Of a DNA stretch of 53,145 bases, positions 10,801 to 17,261 are shown piece by piece; within the stretch, counting starts at the first letter, position 1; each line of letters begins with the position of its first letter. Both the position numbers and the translations under genes were made by a program. Source of the stretch: an uncultured Candidatus Berkelbacteria bacterium (GTDB lineage: Bacteria; Patescibacteriota; UBA1384; CAILIB01); the NCBI GenBank assembly GCA_903834195.1, contig CAILIB010000015.1:1-53145 (forward strand), given 5' to 3'. Under the pieces are notes generated by a model. The model did no database searches and was not told the origin of the DNA. It saw nothing but the letters and a program-made list of their open reading frames with translations.

Positions 10801-11989
10801 AAAGCTTCTCGGCATTGATTTACCTGCCGGAACTGTTCAAGGAATATTTGCCTGGGGAAGTACAGGGTTCAAAGGAAACACCTTTGATACCAGCAATACG
10901 TACCAAGTTGGCGGAGGTAGCTATGCTCCACTCGGTACAGTCTTACGAACATGGGCGATGAGTAAACTGTTCGGCTGGGCGGACAAAATGCTCGGATTTG
11001 ACCCTGGTACAGTTCTGAGTCTATATCAGGCAGCAAGCCAACTAATCCAGGCACAACAAGCATTAAGTGTGGCCGAATCTTCAGCGCCAGCAGTTAACTC
11101 TGTTGGATCAATCTTCGGCAACCCTGATTTGGGAACTCAAAATGTTGATGCAGCACAGGCTAACCTCGTAGCCGCGCAAGCTGCTGTCGTAAGTACGGTG
11201 ATCAACATAGCCTTCAAGAGCCAGATCGCTGATGCTGAAAAATCACTCGGCCTCGTACCTGGAACTGGGGCGCTCGGAGTGAGCATATTGGTCTGTCTTG
11301 CCATGGGAGCACCAGTTGCACCGCTCACTATCGCACTATTTGTCGCCATCAACCTATTTGGTACCTATAACGTAAAAATTGATGCACGGGCTAGTGGAAG
11401 TGGATACTATCCGTACAAAGGACATTACGGCAGTAATACAGTTGATCCATATCAATTCCCAACAACCAGTGTTCCTGACCTTGGTTCATTTGATGTACAG
11501 AACAGTACTTCCTACCACGCTGGAATCGAAGCTGCAGCTCAAGCTCACGTATATTCACTCCTTCGCGACCTCCTTACCATGCCTGCTCGCTGGCAAGCAG
11601 CAACAGGTCAAAGTGGAAATTCTGTTTGGATTTCTCAGATTTACACTGCCCGTAAAGAAGATGCGGATAACTTAAATGATCTTGTTTCTCAGCCAGCACC
11701 ATGGGAAAACACTGGCGGGTTCGGGTACGGCAGTCTAGAATCACGCGCAAATGTTGCCTACAACAACGCAACTGGAACCTTTGTTGCTAATCCAGACCCA
11801 GGATACCGCGCAGGACTCTTCTACTGTCTTCCATCTGGATCAGGCAATGGTGCCGCCACAAGCAGCAATGCAAATGGCAATGCAAGCACCAGCCCAACTG
11901 CAGCCACAAGCTCAGGTAGTGCAACCCCTGCAGCAGCGACCGCACAAACTTCCTGTGCATTCACCGACCACATCCACCTCCGCTGGTAA
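4817..11989 (+). CDS. Giant secreted repeat protein (2390 aa), function unknown
   Basis: The GTG start overlaps the previous stop by 4 bases. The product opens with a basic, hydrophobic signal peptide (about 1-31). It has no obvious enzyme domain. Long Ser/Thr/Asn/Gly-rich stretches alternate with a recurring motif of roughly 20 residues ending in L-x-(L/F)-x-P-G-(T/S), for example YIADQLGLPDGAL, VEKKLNFEPGT, AGKLLGIDLPAGT, ADKMLGFDPGT and AEKSLGLVPGT. Cys residues occur in pairs in several loops. A hydrophobic Ala/Pro/Val stretch near 2150-2185 (SILVCLAMGAPVAPLTIALF) could be a membrane or fusion-type segment. The tail is Ser/Ala/Thr-rich. At more than 7 kb this is by far the largest gene here, a heavy investment for a small genome. 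It may be a surface fibre, an adhesin or the exported part of the VirB4/GspE machine. No family was recognised. Confidence 0.75.
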   Translation: MRILSKIICCILVELLLVNSAAFAIPLALAASSSTDASAYTLTGCTLPTFSTTPVTSATVSDPALVEDVASSSVVGFNLDFEGGEPLYNSGQINTILQSFSKTNGGTFDSATNTWTFCTNQNMDRLFSGIPTNSTEQQYLDTLQDPLPKISMSDLDRYAIEGEPCRLFITATGQCDETLVPDLDATGKQKLNDDGTPAMKPKYFDDIFTAGASKNHWDAPKADVRILKTLVYLTTPTDLGGANHESITVSRIIQTANKSTEIVDPTLASEDTSQIAAHSYDMDNPEHPVKLSQAMDISAIDTLRVTTRVTEQRRACIGGGGISFGSSCDKVTYNYSASPIKVSWQTDAGAAQSSVPTDLYHGSLSLFSAGLGSLLNDMNLNTTIDPTKISLSNLGDVSKLIGSTLLSQSLNTPGKSITGWDANSTLDSIGRSYIADQLGLPDGALSDGNTTDDITQNIGETAVENAYDLPHGSLKGATSADIWTNVGQRYLEDVLDIQPNTLTPQQYTTAGLLEKIGQGKIEKALALQPTSFSSNTWATDIAPAKNSSEFTKENAGHLDDVLGIGFQDTNGSSKNVNGFTPGDFNDATKTLLSNPTPAAVSKYKQLIGSRTIESSMGRFTPGTASGSTAKAETAAFLPEILSAFGITLYATPFGVPSGETLLFDTTKVTGARVTYGATSNETTEALISSGIYTRDQIIALTKQICDLISSETLIPFSSLPRDLQTIFQNGNKFSPANFPPTSPSQAPQTLNTVLTTWQIPIQTLLNSVTSRLNSSSTVGTNEDVPTLLSAQKALSTAVGSIKQYTDGLLTTIDIQNQSGQSAALNLPGTVYASNPDGTFNTSQKIISSDPVTTLLSGNLTTGELSLIGKLIITQKIIPDRLSQRLALSQIVQSESTTYGAFNSFGVDPGSWTTKGFDDYDFERIFTKGLAQNVFDRIGKLQLLQTTWNITNLQPLSGQGSVSNSAMDQINVKLSQAASGYAFYKNDFDLLKSAITELINGLSGSDNLKTALKAIGDTTTTLSIGGIRDAAQKYEVILNNPALKKATGATQSSLSKATPLVQELIAGHPLSFSQTAEVSQSGTNSSPQANKNADGCLVVGTFRDMISNNQDISSLIKSSAGCRVDDAFNLPVGSMTVWINSNDNSYNGFAKAIGTSLEKNNTTQISDSDLAAEGNKIVSSNSVSSLTAGIPGAGVGGGFKAQDVFNVLSGYASNTLEKMGTTMVDNYLNWDTGTAETLVNPRCTDQTTQTITSCGRTDASTKRTQVMATMGLKELGDALNFPTSLTLSSSQSFVKSFGNARISEILGLAQNSFTGSFKNIIAANAGHLDNLLNSLSWYQNPEIRNLQDIQRSLQGYVDGNGTVGDQSSVAAAQSTLTSVSSSLDSFYNTVLGTITDPGSSVYGKDTTATGTTADTITTAEAKAVSSSISQLKSLSQNSSIGDDLRNQLDGTQQSLTSSGIGSDSWNTKEKSAVLLQMSSYTNRIGSLGSQLGVSGDAFQKLITGSLDGDSISVTEADKDITNSLVSTATNKLLANTPFASLTDTFTALTKGPGCDRGVGFKDFLLGTGPDTDLSDMSNWGCSSETLGSTSLSSLLTGSDTTSTTLRTNLYDHLLSRSFGMNVEKKLNFEPGTIRAIFLNPWEAKDIAIDQGIRTIGAQMLNLNSQAKFSSAEAGIFNGFRNSIMAGFCPVNPLADLSDSQKNQSKSSIGMCSLNFNSTRALGAFEGSLNQVLDDELKNGGGTGHNIGLTDLAVAFAGGMDGIYYLGAAEIAKNLNITLGSGSGSQKFKINFTDIRNAFGGTALSSQDLSNAAQTQQSDFVRNYYVQSGYDPSTFDNGAGGIIDMGGMSNQQVLNIFNSDPNISSTQRSYLLDTQAGVGQSNASQQIKEGAQLRLQYQSYDAAAYKLDPNIPQGFSYAMLRGTSTDRAHYLGLYLANTLNFSKNLFGGSGLTNEMLVNLSQYAITCFTANSGATCNQSLVTPQSLGLLDKWFDGQAGKLLGIDLPAGTVQGIFAWGSTGFKGNTFDTSNTYQVGGGSYAPLGTVLRTWAMSKLFGWADKMLGFDPGTVLSLYQAASQLIQAQQALSVAESSAPAVNSVGSIFGNPDLGTQNVDAAQANLVAAQAAVVSTVINIAFKSQIADAEKSLGLVPGTGALGVSILVCLAMGAPVAPLTIALFVAINLFGTYNVKIDARASGSGYYPYKGHYGSNTVDPYQFPTTSVPDLGSFDVQNSTSYHAGIEAAAQAHVYSLLRDLLTMPARWQAATGQSGNSVWISQIYTARKEDADNLNDLVSQPAPWENTGGFGYGSLESRANVAYNNATGTFVANPDPGYRAGLFYCLPSGSGNGAATSSNANGNASTSPTAATSSGSATPAAATAQTSCAFTDHIHLRW
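6090..11290 (+). repeat. Degenerate protein repeats inside the giant gene (L-x-L-x-P-G-T motif)
   Basis: Reading the translation gives at least ten copies of a short module, often preceded by IG or AG and ending in LxLxPGT or a close variant. Examples in order are LGLPDGAL, YDLPHGSL, LDIQPNTL, LALQPTSF, FNLPVGSM, LGLAQNSF, LNFEPGTI, LGIDLPAGTV, LGFDPGTV and LGLVPGTG. The copies fall in two main clusters, about 6.09-6.70 kb and 9.66-11.29 kb, with a few between. The repeats are too diverged to see at the DNA level. Confidence 0.55.
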
Positions 11990-11998
11990 ACGACGTAT

Positions 11999-13519
11999 AT
12001 GAGCAACTCATTCGACTCCACAATCCAGCGTATTAACCGACAGACAGAAGAGCAAGCCGCCGAAGCACTCGCGAGTCAACAAGGTTTAAATTATGAAAAA
12101 CTAGACGACTACCCATTTAGTCTCGATGTACTTTCTTTAGTTGATTTGGCAGAAGCAACTCAAAAACAGTATGCACCATACCTCTTAACTAAGGATCAGG
12201 TTAAGATTGCAATTGTTCATCCAGAAAACGCCTTGGTACGTGATGAGATCGTTCTCTTTGGTCGCAAACATAATCTCGCAGTAGAAGAGGCCGTTGTATC
12301 TGGAACGAGCTTTAAGTTACTCCTCGCTTCATGGGCACGTCTTATCGAGGAAAAGAAACAGGGTGAAATCTCTCAAGTTGAAAGTGAGAAGCAAAAAGCT
12401 GAACACGATTACGTCGCCAAGATTAAAACGCTTGAGGATTTACAAAAAGAAGTTGCAACGGTAAGCACTACCGAGTTAATTGATGTTATTGTTGCCGCAG
12501 CAATGAACCAGGGCGCCTCTGATATTCACCTTGAACCAGAGGCTGAAACAATGACTGTTCGATTCCGAGTTGATGGAGTATTACAACGAGTGCTTCAACT
12601 CCCAATGACTCAGCATCACCACCTGATTTCACGTATTAAAATTCTGGCGCACATCAAAATTGACGTACATGGACTGAGTCAAGATGGTCGCTTCAGTATG
12701 AAAGACAAGGGAATAAACGTTGATGTACGTGTTTCAATTGTTCCGACTGGGTATGGGGAAGGGGTGGTAATGCGCTTACTCCACCAGGACGTTGAATCAG
12801 CAACCTTAGAGGCACTCGGATTTTCACCGTATAATTTGGCACTTATTGAAAAAGCAATTCGTCGACCATACGGGTTAATCCTTGTAACAGGTCCTACTGG
12901 TTCAGGTAAATCAACCACACTGTATGCAATCCTACAAAAGTTAAATACGACTGAAAAAAAGATTATCACCTTAGAAGACCCAATTGAGTACCGCATCCCA
13001 GGTGTGCAACAGAGTCAAATTGATGCAGATCACGGCTTTACCTTTGCCGAAGGATTAAAAGGTGCCCTGCGCCAAGACCCTGACATTGTTATGGTGGGTG
13101 AAATACGTGACCCAGAAACAGCCACAATCGCCCTGAACGCGTCTTTAACCGGTCACTTAGTACTTTCTACCCTTCACACCAATGACGCCATTACGGCCCA
13201 CACACGCTTTTTGGAGCTTGGGGTTGAGCCATTCCTCTTAGCGGGGAGTATTAATATGATTATTGCTCAACGACTAGTGCGCACACCTGTGCCAGGGAGC
13301 GACCCTGCAAACCCTACATATAAGGGGAGAACAGTTATTGCTGAGGTGCTTTGTCCTACTCAAGAATTTGAACGCGCTGTTACAAATCACGCGGATCAGA
13401 GTACGTTGCAGGAGCTTGCGATTAAAGGTGGAATGATTCCTATGCTTAAGGATGGTATGGATAAGGTTAAAGAGGGGAAGACGAGCGAGAGCGAGATTTA
13501 CCGTGTGACGGTGGTTTAG
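11999..13519 (+). CDS. PilB/GspE-type secretion or pilus assembly ATPase
   Basis: This is a 506-aa secretion ATPase of the GspE/PilB family, which powers pilus or pseudopilus assembly from the cytoplasm. It has an N-terminal MshEN-like region (about 15-110), a charged helical linker, and the core domain. The core shows GASDIHLEP, Walker A GPTGSGKSTT (about 298-307), the Asp box (ITLEDPIEYR), Walker B (DPDIVMVGEIRDPETA) and the His box (TGHLVLSTLHTND). Most PilB/GspE proteins carry a four-Cys zinc site between the QRL motif and YKGR. Here it is replaced by a short Cys-free stretch (RLVRTPVPGSDPANPTYKGR). The gene starts 9 bp after the giant gene, so this ATPase belongs to the VirB4-containing operon. 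No PilC, PilM or pilin gene is seen next to it. Confidence 0.9.
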   Translation: MSNSFDSTIQRINRQTEEQAAEALASQQGLNYEKLDDYPFSLDVLSLVDLAEATQKQYAPYLLTKDQVKIAIVHPENALVRDEIVLFGRKHNLAVEEAVVSGTSFKLLLASWARLIEEKKQGEISQVESEKQKAEHDYVAKIKTLEDLQKEVATVSTTELIDVIVAAAMNQGASDIHLEPEAETMTVRFRVDGVLQRVLQLPMTQHHHLISRIKILAHIKIDVHGLSQDGRFSMKDKGINVDVRVSIVPTGYGEGVVMRLLHQDVESATLEALGFSPYNLALIEKAIRRPYGLILVTGPTGSGKSTTLYAILQKLNTTEKKIITLEDPIEYRIPGVQQSQIDADHGFTFAEGLKGALRQDPDIVMVGEIRDPETATIALNASLTGHLVLSTLHTNDAITAHTRFLELGVEPFLLAGSINMIIAQRLVRTPVPGSDPANPTYKGRTVIAEVLCPTQEFERAVTNHADQSTLQELAIKGGMIPMLKDGMDKVKEGKTSESEIYRVTVV

Positions 13520-13532
13520 TAGGCTCTCCTAG

Positions 13533-13561
13533 TTGCTAAAATGGCTTGATTGTGCTATATT
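13533..13561 (+). promoter_or_regulatory. Promoter of the lipoprotein gene (leaderless type)
   Basis: TTGCTA, a 17-bp spacer and TATATT, followed by 9 nt and the ATG at 13571. Transcription should start at or next to the start codon, and no Shine-Dalgarno is present. Confidence 0.55.
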
Positions 13562-13570
13562 TCGCACGTC

Positions 13571-14473
13571 ATGCGAACCTTTTCCAAATTCGGCATCGCG
13601 GCCATTGCCGCCTTTTCTTTGTTTCTCTGTGGATGCAGCAGTGCACCCATTAAAGAGACTACACTGGAGAATTCTTCTCCCAATCTCTCACTCGCAACAT
13701 CCAGTCCCAGTAGCGATGCGAAGGCTGTGCCTCCGTATGCGCTCCTAACTCGTCGTTTCGACCTCAGCAGCAGTCCAACCCGGGCTACCTGTGAGTACTT
13801 CCCCCTCATTGGAACCACTTTTAAAGTGCTCAATGCAAAGAAGATCGACGGGGGTGCATACACGTATTCAGACGCCGAATCAATCATGGCTGAAGTTCTG
13901 ACTGCACACGGCAGCATCGACCAGGTCGCCATGCAGGGAGGAGTGAATAACATCACCTTCTCGGTGGAAAGTGCCGAGATGAAAATCCCAGCAAGTTCAA
14001 CGTTGCAACTACCTCTGCGAAGGTCGGCCTGGATATACAACTTCGCCTACAAGGACAAAGTCACTAGCAAAGTGGTTAATCGCCAAATCCCGGTCAATTA
14101 TCTCGATGACCCAGACCAGCGGCAAGTGCTCGTTGACACAATCAACGACATTAGCAGGAATATCGAGCGAAAAGTGGACGATTGCATCGTCCGGCAGACC
14201 AGCCATGGTGAACTGTGGTGGGCGAAAGACGGCCCTGAGGCCGGAAAAAAGTGGCTTGAACATCTAAATGGCATGCGGAAGCAGGCCATGGCCTACTGCG
14301 AAAAGAATGACCTACCGTACACAGATCAGTTTCCCGGCAACCCGGATTCTGTCAGTGCGCACACGACGTCTGCAAGTTCGGTAACTGGACCATCAGCCAC
14401 AGAAGGATACCGAATAGCAATGGCGTACGCCACGTATCGCGACATGACCCGACACGGGTTTGTCGCAAAATGA
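13571..14473 (+). CDS. Putative lipoprotein of unknown function
   Basis: I chose the ATG at 13571 rather than the upstream start in the track because it gives a clean lipoprotein signal: MRTF, a hydrophobic core and the lipobox LCGC followed by SS. It is also 9 nt from a good -10 box. The mature part is about 275 aa and hydrophilic, with a Ser-rich linker, and no domain was recognised. Segments such as YSDAESIMAEVLTAHG and WAKDGPEAGKKWLEHLNGM suggest a globular domain outside the membrane. The gene is more GC-rich than the operon to its left and prefers codons such as GCC, GGC and CGG. It is monocistronic, with its own promoter and a strong terminator right after the stop, which suggests an acquired gene. 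Confidence 0.65.
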   Translation: MRTFSKFGIAAIAAFSLFLCGCSSAPIKETTLENSSPNLSLATSSPSSDAKAVPPYALLTRRFDLSSSPTRATCEYFPLIGTTFKVLNAKKIDGGAYTYSDAESIMAEVLTAHGSIDQVAMQGGVNNITFSVESAEMKIPASSTLQLPLRRSAWIYNFAYKDKVTSKVVNRQIPVNYLDDPDQRQVLVDTINDISRNIERKVDDCIVRQTSHGELWWAKDGPEAGKKWLEHLNGMRKQAMAYCEKNDLPYTDQFPGNPDSVSAHTTSASSVTGPSATEGYRIAMAYATYRDMTRHGFVAK

Positions 14474-14480
14474 TCGTCAT

Positions 14481-14516
14481 GAGGGACGTCCTGGTTATCC
14501 AGGGCGCCCCTCTTTT
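14481..14516 (+). terminator. Rho-independent terminator after the lipoprotein gene
   Basis: GAGGGACGTCCTGG, loop TTAT, CCAGGGCGCCCCTC, then TTTTT. This is a 14-bp stem with one mismatch and one G-T pair, 7 bp after the stop codon. Confidence 0.85.
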
Positions 14517-14559
14517 TATGCGTAAAGCCACTTCAAGAAAACGCTCCACCAATCATCTA

Positions 14560-14997
14560 TCAACAAAGACTATCCATTATTCCCAGGAACTGCGTTGGAG
14601 TTACAACCTGAACATCTCGGTATACACCTAAAATAAGCAGATCTTTATCGCCACTAATAATATATGTACATCCGCCTAGGATTGCAGTTTCAAGAACTTT
14701 ATTATCATCAGGATCTCGACTAGCCTCAACTGTTACTGAACCGAGCGCCACCATAGTAGTGTCCTCCCGAATAGAGGCCTCAAGTAAGGTTAGCTTGGGA
14801 ATAAACAAGGGAAATTTTTGAGTAATCTTCCGTCTTAGCTCACTCAACAACTCCTCGCTTACAACTACGATAATTTCTCCATGAATAAAGCGCTCAAGAA
14901 CCGTACCCGGAGAACCTACAAAAACGAGTCCGGATATCCAAACGTTCGTATCTATCACAACTCGAGGAACCTCTTTGTGTCGTCGAGGTTTAGTCAT
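14560..14997 (-). CDS. PIN-domain toxin (VapC-like / COG1569 type)
   Basis: This is a PIN-fold ribonuclease and the toxin half of a type II pair. It opens RVVIDTNVWISGL with the first catalytic Asp. Further acidic residues are visible in EELLSELRR, in SRDPDDNKVLETAI and in YIISGDKDLL, the usual PIN order. Length is 145 aa from the ATG at 14997. I prefer this to the track start at 15024 because it overlaps the last codons of the antitoxin, as is usual for co-translated pairs. The cognate antitoxin is directly upstream. The likely target is cellular RNA, but target specificity cannot be read from sequence. Confidence 0.85.
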   Translation of the reverse strand: MTKPRRHKEVPRVVIDTNVWISGLVFVGSPGTVLERFIHGEIIVVVSEELLSELRRKITQKFPLFIPKLTLLEASIREDTTMVALGSVTVEASRDPDDNKVLETAILGGCTYIISGDKDLLILGVYRDVQVVTPTQFLGIMDSLC

Positions 14998-15217
14998 TGA
15001 GTAAATCGTAGACCTGTTCTTCACTGGTAATATTCATTACTTCACCAACTTTCCGCCCTGCAGTCATTAGGTCTGTCCAGCGGGCACGCCGTTCAAGGTC
15101 TGCGAGAGCTAAGCGACGAAAATACTCACTTCGACTGCCGAAGTCTTTTTTAACAGCTTGATCGATTTGTTCAAGAAGCACCGTGTCGAGTGCAATGTTT
15201 AGAGTTTTAGTTGCCAT
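14990..15217 (-). CDS. Ribbon-helix-helix antitoxin of the PIN toxin
   Basis: A 75-aa protein with a typical RHH N-terminus. A short beta strand (KTLNIALDTVLL) is followed by EQIDQAVKK and the GSRSEYFRRLAL helix, which pair with a partner subunit to bind DNA. The C-terminus is helical and would wrap the toxin. It is the first gene of a two-gene unit, with its stop inside the start of the PIN gene. A perfect -35 box and repeated TATACAATAC sequence lie upstream, a likely autoregulatory operator. Confidence 0.8.
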   Translation of the reverse strand: MATKTLNIALDTVLLEQIDQAVKKDFGSRSEYFRRLALADLERRARWTDLMTAGRKVGEVMNITSEEQVYDLLND

Positions 15218-15241
15218 ATAGCAAGTTTAATATATGGACGT

Positions 15242-15270
15242 ATTGTATAGGTATTGTATATTTATGTCAA
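15242..15270 (-). promoter_or_regulatory. Promoter and possible operator of the RHH/PIN pair
   Basis: On the minus strand TTGACA, a 17-bp spacer and TACAAT lie 24 nt before the antitoxin ATG. The -10 region contains TATACAATAC twice in tandem with about a 1-bp gap, a plausible RHH operator. Unlike most promoters in this window, it leaves a short 5' leader. Confidence 0.6.
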
Positions 15271-15322
15271 TCCGCAAATTGGGTGTGCTCACTTTCACAA
15301 CATACGTAAAGCTGCCCCGAGG

Positions 15323-16801
15323 CTAAACCTCTAATATTGTGCGAAGGTTTTCAACCGCATGACCCTCTTCCCATTTTGCAAGCAAGTCCTGAAACATGGT
15401 TGTTTGAAACAGCTTTGAAAATTCAGTTCGGACTTTTTCCCACTTTGGAATAATGAGCCGTTCTGTTTGCTGAACACAGCGTGAAGCACCAATTACAGCA
15501 CCGCAATCTCTATACAGATCATCAAAGGTTTCGATAAGCCGTTTTTGACCTTCACCAATAGGCAAGCCCATTTCAACTGCGCGCTGGGCGCTTAGCTGCA
15601 TATCCTTAACTATGAAGAACCCCTGTAAATAGGCCAAAAGCCGTTTAGTAGATTCTTGATCCTCCTGGTTATCACCCACAAGTTCCCAGTGGAGACCTTC
15701 TTTGAGAATTGTATACACGTTACTTGTGGCAGAAAACCAACCTGGTTTATGTTGGAGAAAGGAAGAATGCAATTCATCAAGGTGCGCATGTTGACTACGA
15801 AGCCCGTCTATATCTGAAGGCGAGAATTGCCGATTTAATATATCGGAATAATATTGAGCATCTCGCATGTAGGCTTCCTGCGAACTACGCGCACGTGTTT
15901 CTGGTAAAACACTATCTCGAGCAGAGCTACTGTTAATTCCTGAATGGAGCGGGGAATCGGAGTCAACACTTAATAAATAATCAGTTAAAAACTTAGTGTG
16001 ATGATGTAACTCGTGAATGATAGAAGTGGTCGGAGTTACATTATCAGTTCGTAACTCAATATTTATATCTACTACAACAAATGAAAGACATGAGCTCGAT
16101 GCATTGTATCGGGCACCACGACTACCGCGAGGGTCTGGAATAGGGAATGAGTACGGCCCTACCTGAACTAACCCTTGCCAATCTGCAGAGTTACACGTCA
16201 CTACAACTGCTCCCATGACACGTTTTACATCAAGAATTGCAGAGTGTGCAGTACAATCTGCTACTAATTGTGCTGATTTTTCACTCCTACTGTTCCAGGC
16301 TTCCAATAGAGCTGGTTCAAATTGACCCATAATAGCGGGGTCAAGAAGGTCTTTGGAGACAGCGTTTTGTTCTATGTGCCCTGTATGTGGATCTACACTA
16401 ACACCCTCAACATAATGGTCCATGAAAGAAAGAAATGGGACAATTTGCTCAATTTTCTCGTCACCTTCCTGATGCTCAAACTTTTCACGGTTTGAATCAT
16501 CACCTTCGAGAAGTTCAACAGATGTGACCGGTGACGAATTACTACCTTCAAAGTAGACCTGTCTACCCGGAAGAAAACTTGTATTAAGAAGTCGCCCTCC
16601 ATATCCTACCAAAGGGCCGGTTCCACTTTTAAAGAAGATATGGCGCTCACTTCCTTCGGTGGTTAATTCGGCCATGTACCGTGAGTTTCGCGTGTTAATT
16701 ACAAGTTCACAGGTGTCGGGAAGTGCCGAAATCTCTAATTCACCCTCTTGTTTGGGTGATGTGATTTCATTTTTGCCAAAACGTTCCTGAAAGGTGTTCA
16801 T
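15323..16801 (-). CDS. Hypothetical protein with HExxH motif, possible zinc metallopeptidase
   Basis: A 492-aa soluble protein with no signal peptide or membrane helix. About 270 residues in is IIHELHHHTKF, which contains HELHH, the HExxH zinc-binding pattern of zincins. It lies on a predicted helix, right after a stretch (VVVDINIELRTD) that could be the edge beta strand. The N-terminal 130 residues look beta-rich. The C-terminal part is helical, with a few scattered Cys. I recognise no family. A third zinc ligand is not obvious, though several Glu and His residues follow. The gene is monocistronic with its own promoter, 8 nt from the ATG. It lies between a toxin-antitoxin pair and a repeat-rich island, so it is likely accessory. 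Confidence 0.6.
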   Translation of the reverse strand: MNTFQERFGKNEITSPKQEGELEISALPDTCELVINTRNSRYMAELTTEGSERHIFFKSGTGPLVGYGGRLLNTSFLPGRQVYFEGSNSSPVTSVELLEGDDSNREKFEHQEGDEKIEQIVPFLSFMDHYVEGVSVDPHTGHIEQNAVSKDLLDPAIMGQFEPALLEAWNSRSEKSAQLVADCTAHSAILDVKRVMGAVVVTCNSADWQGLVQVGPYSFPIPDPRGSRGARYNASSSCLSFVVVDINIELRTDNVTPTTSIIHELHHHTKFLTDYLLSVDSDSPLHSGINSSSARDSVLPETRARSSQEAYMRDAQYYSDILNRQFSPSDIDGLRSQHAHLDELHSSFLQHKPGWFSATSNVYTILKEGLHWELVGDNQEDQESTKRLLAYLQGFFIVKDMQLSAQRAVEMGLPIGEGQKRLIETFDDLYRDCGAVIGASRCVQQTERLIIPKWEKVRTEFSKLFQTTMFQDLLAKWEEGHAVENLRTILEV

Positions 16802-16809
16802 TGGTTTTT

Positions 16810-16838
16810 AGTCTAAAGTATTTTGCTATCAGATACAA
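16810..16838 (-). promoter_or_regulatory. Promoter of the HExxH gene (leaderless type)
   Basis: On the minus strand TTGTAT, a 17-bp spacer and TAGACT, then 8 nt and the ATG at 16801. No Shine-Dalgarno is present. Confidence 0.5.
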
Positions 16839-16890
16839 AATCACGACCATTACCGTAACAGCTCTGGATTTAGAGATCCCTTATACCAAT

Positions 16891-17010
16891 GAGAGGTAGG
16901 GATGACGTTCGCTTTCTGAACCTTTCACTCCGTATTTAAGCGGTTCAGAAGTGCTACACTAACTTCACTCTTTTCTCTGCAAAGTATGGTTTAGGCGAAG
17001 TCGAACCCGG
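16891..17010. repeat. Intergenic repeat A, copy 1
   Basis: About 120 bp that reappears at 19576-19698 with roughly 90% identity by eye. It shares GAGAGGTAGGGA with the 3' part of the tRNA-Ser gene at 19.8 kb. It includes a possible stem CTGAACC...GGTTCAG and a T-arm-like GGGTTCGA on the minus strand. It is followed closely by a hairpin terminator. The gap between the HExxH gene and the next gene (16802-17261) holds only this repeat, the terminator, a junction sequence and AT-rich DNA. Confidence 0.7.
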
Positions 17011-17036
17011 TTTCGAATCTCGACTCGAAGACAAAG

Positions 17037-17063
17037 AAAAAGACCCCGAATGGGGTCATTTTC
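17037..17063 (+). terminator. Hairpin terminator following repeat A copy 1
   Basis: AAAAAGACCCC, loop GAAT, GGGGTCATTTT. No gene precedes it on this strand apart from repeat A, so it would end a transcript of the repeat or of a lost gene. Confidence 0.5.
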
Positions 17064-17065
17064 TT

Positions 17066-17103
17066 AGGCGGACTGCATGCGCTTTCTTTTGAACACCTGA
17101 TGG
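17066..17103. repeat. Island junction repeat, copy 1
   Basis: AGGCGGACTGCATGCGCTTT and the following bases match 18017-18054 (GGCGGACTGGATGCACTTTC...) over about 37 bp with few differences. It starts with the GGCGGA that also ends the tRNA-Ser gene. It marks the left end of the module that carries the 17.3 kb gene. Confidence 0.6.
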
Positions 17104-17261
17104 AGTGGTTAGACCAGTTGAGGTTAGCCTATGAAGATTAATTATATTACGAGTATAATAAGGTTGGAGATAGATAAAATTTAACGGCTCTGAGATTGAT
17201 AAAAGCGTACTTTTATGGTATTATCACGCCGTACTTTTACAGATTGATATCTTGATTTGAG

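Noticed and set aside
13555-14040. 161-aa minus-strand ORF
   Set aside because: Antisense to the lipoprotein gene, which has a lipobox, promoter and terminator. The ORF length is explained by the GC-rich composition.
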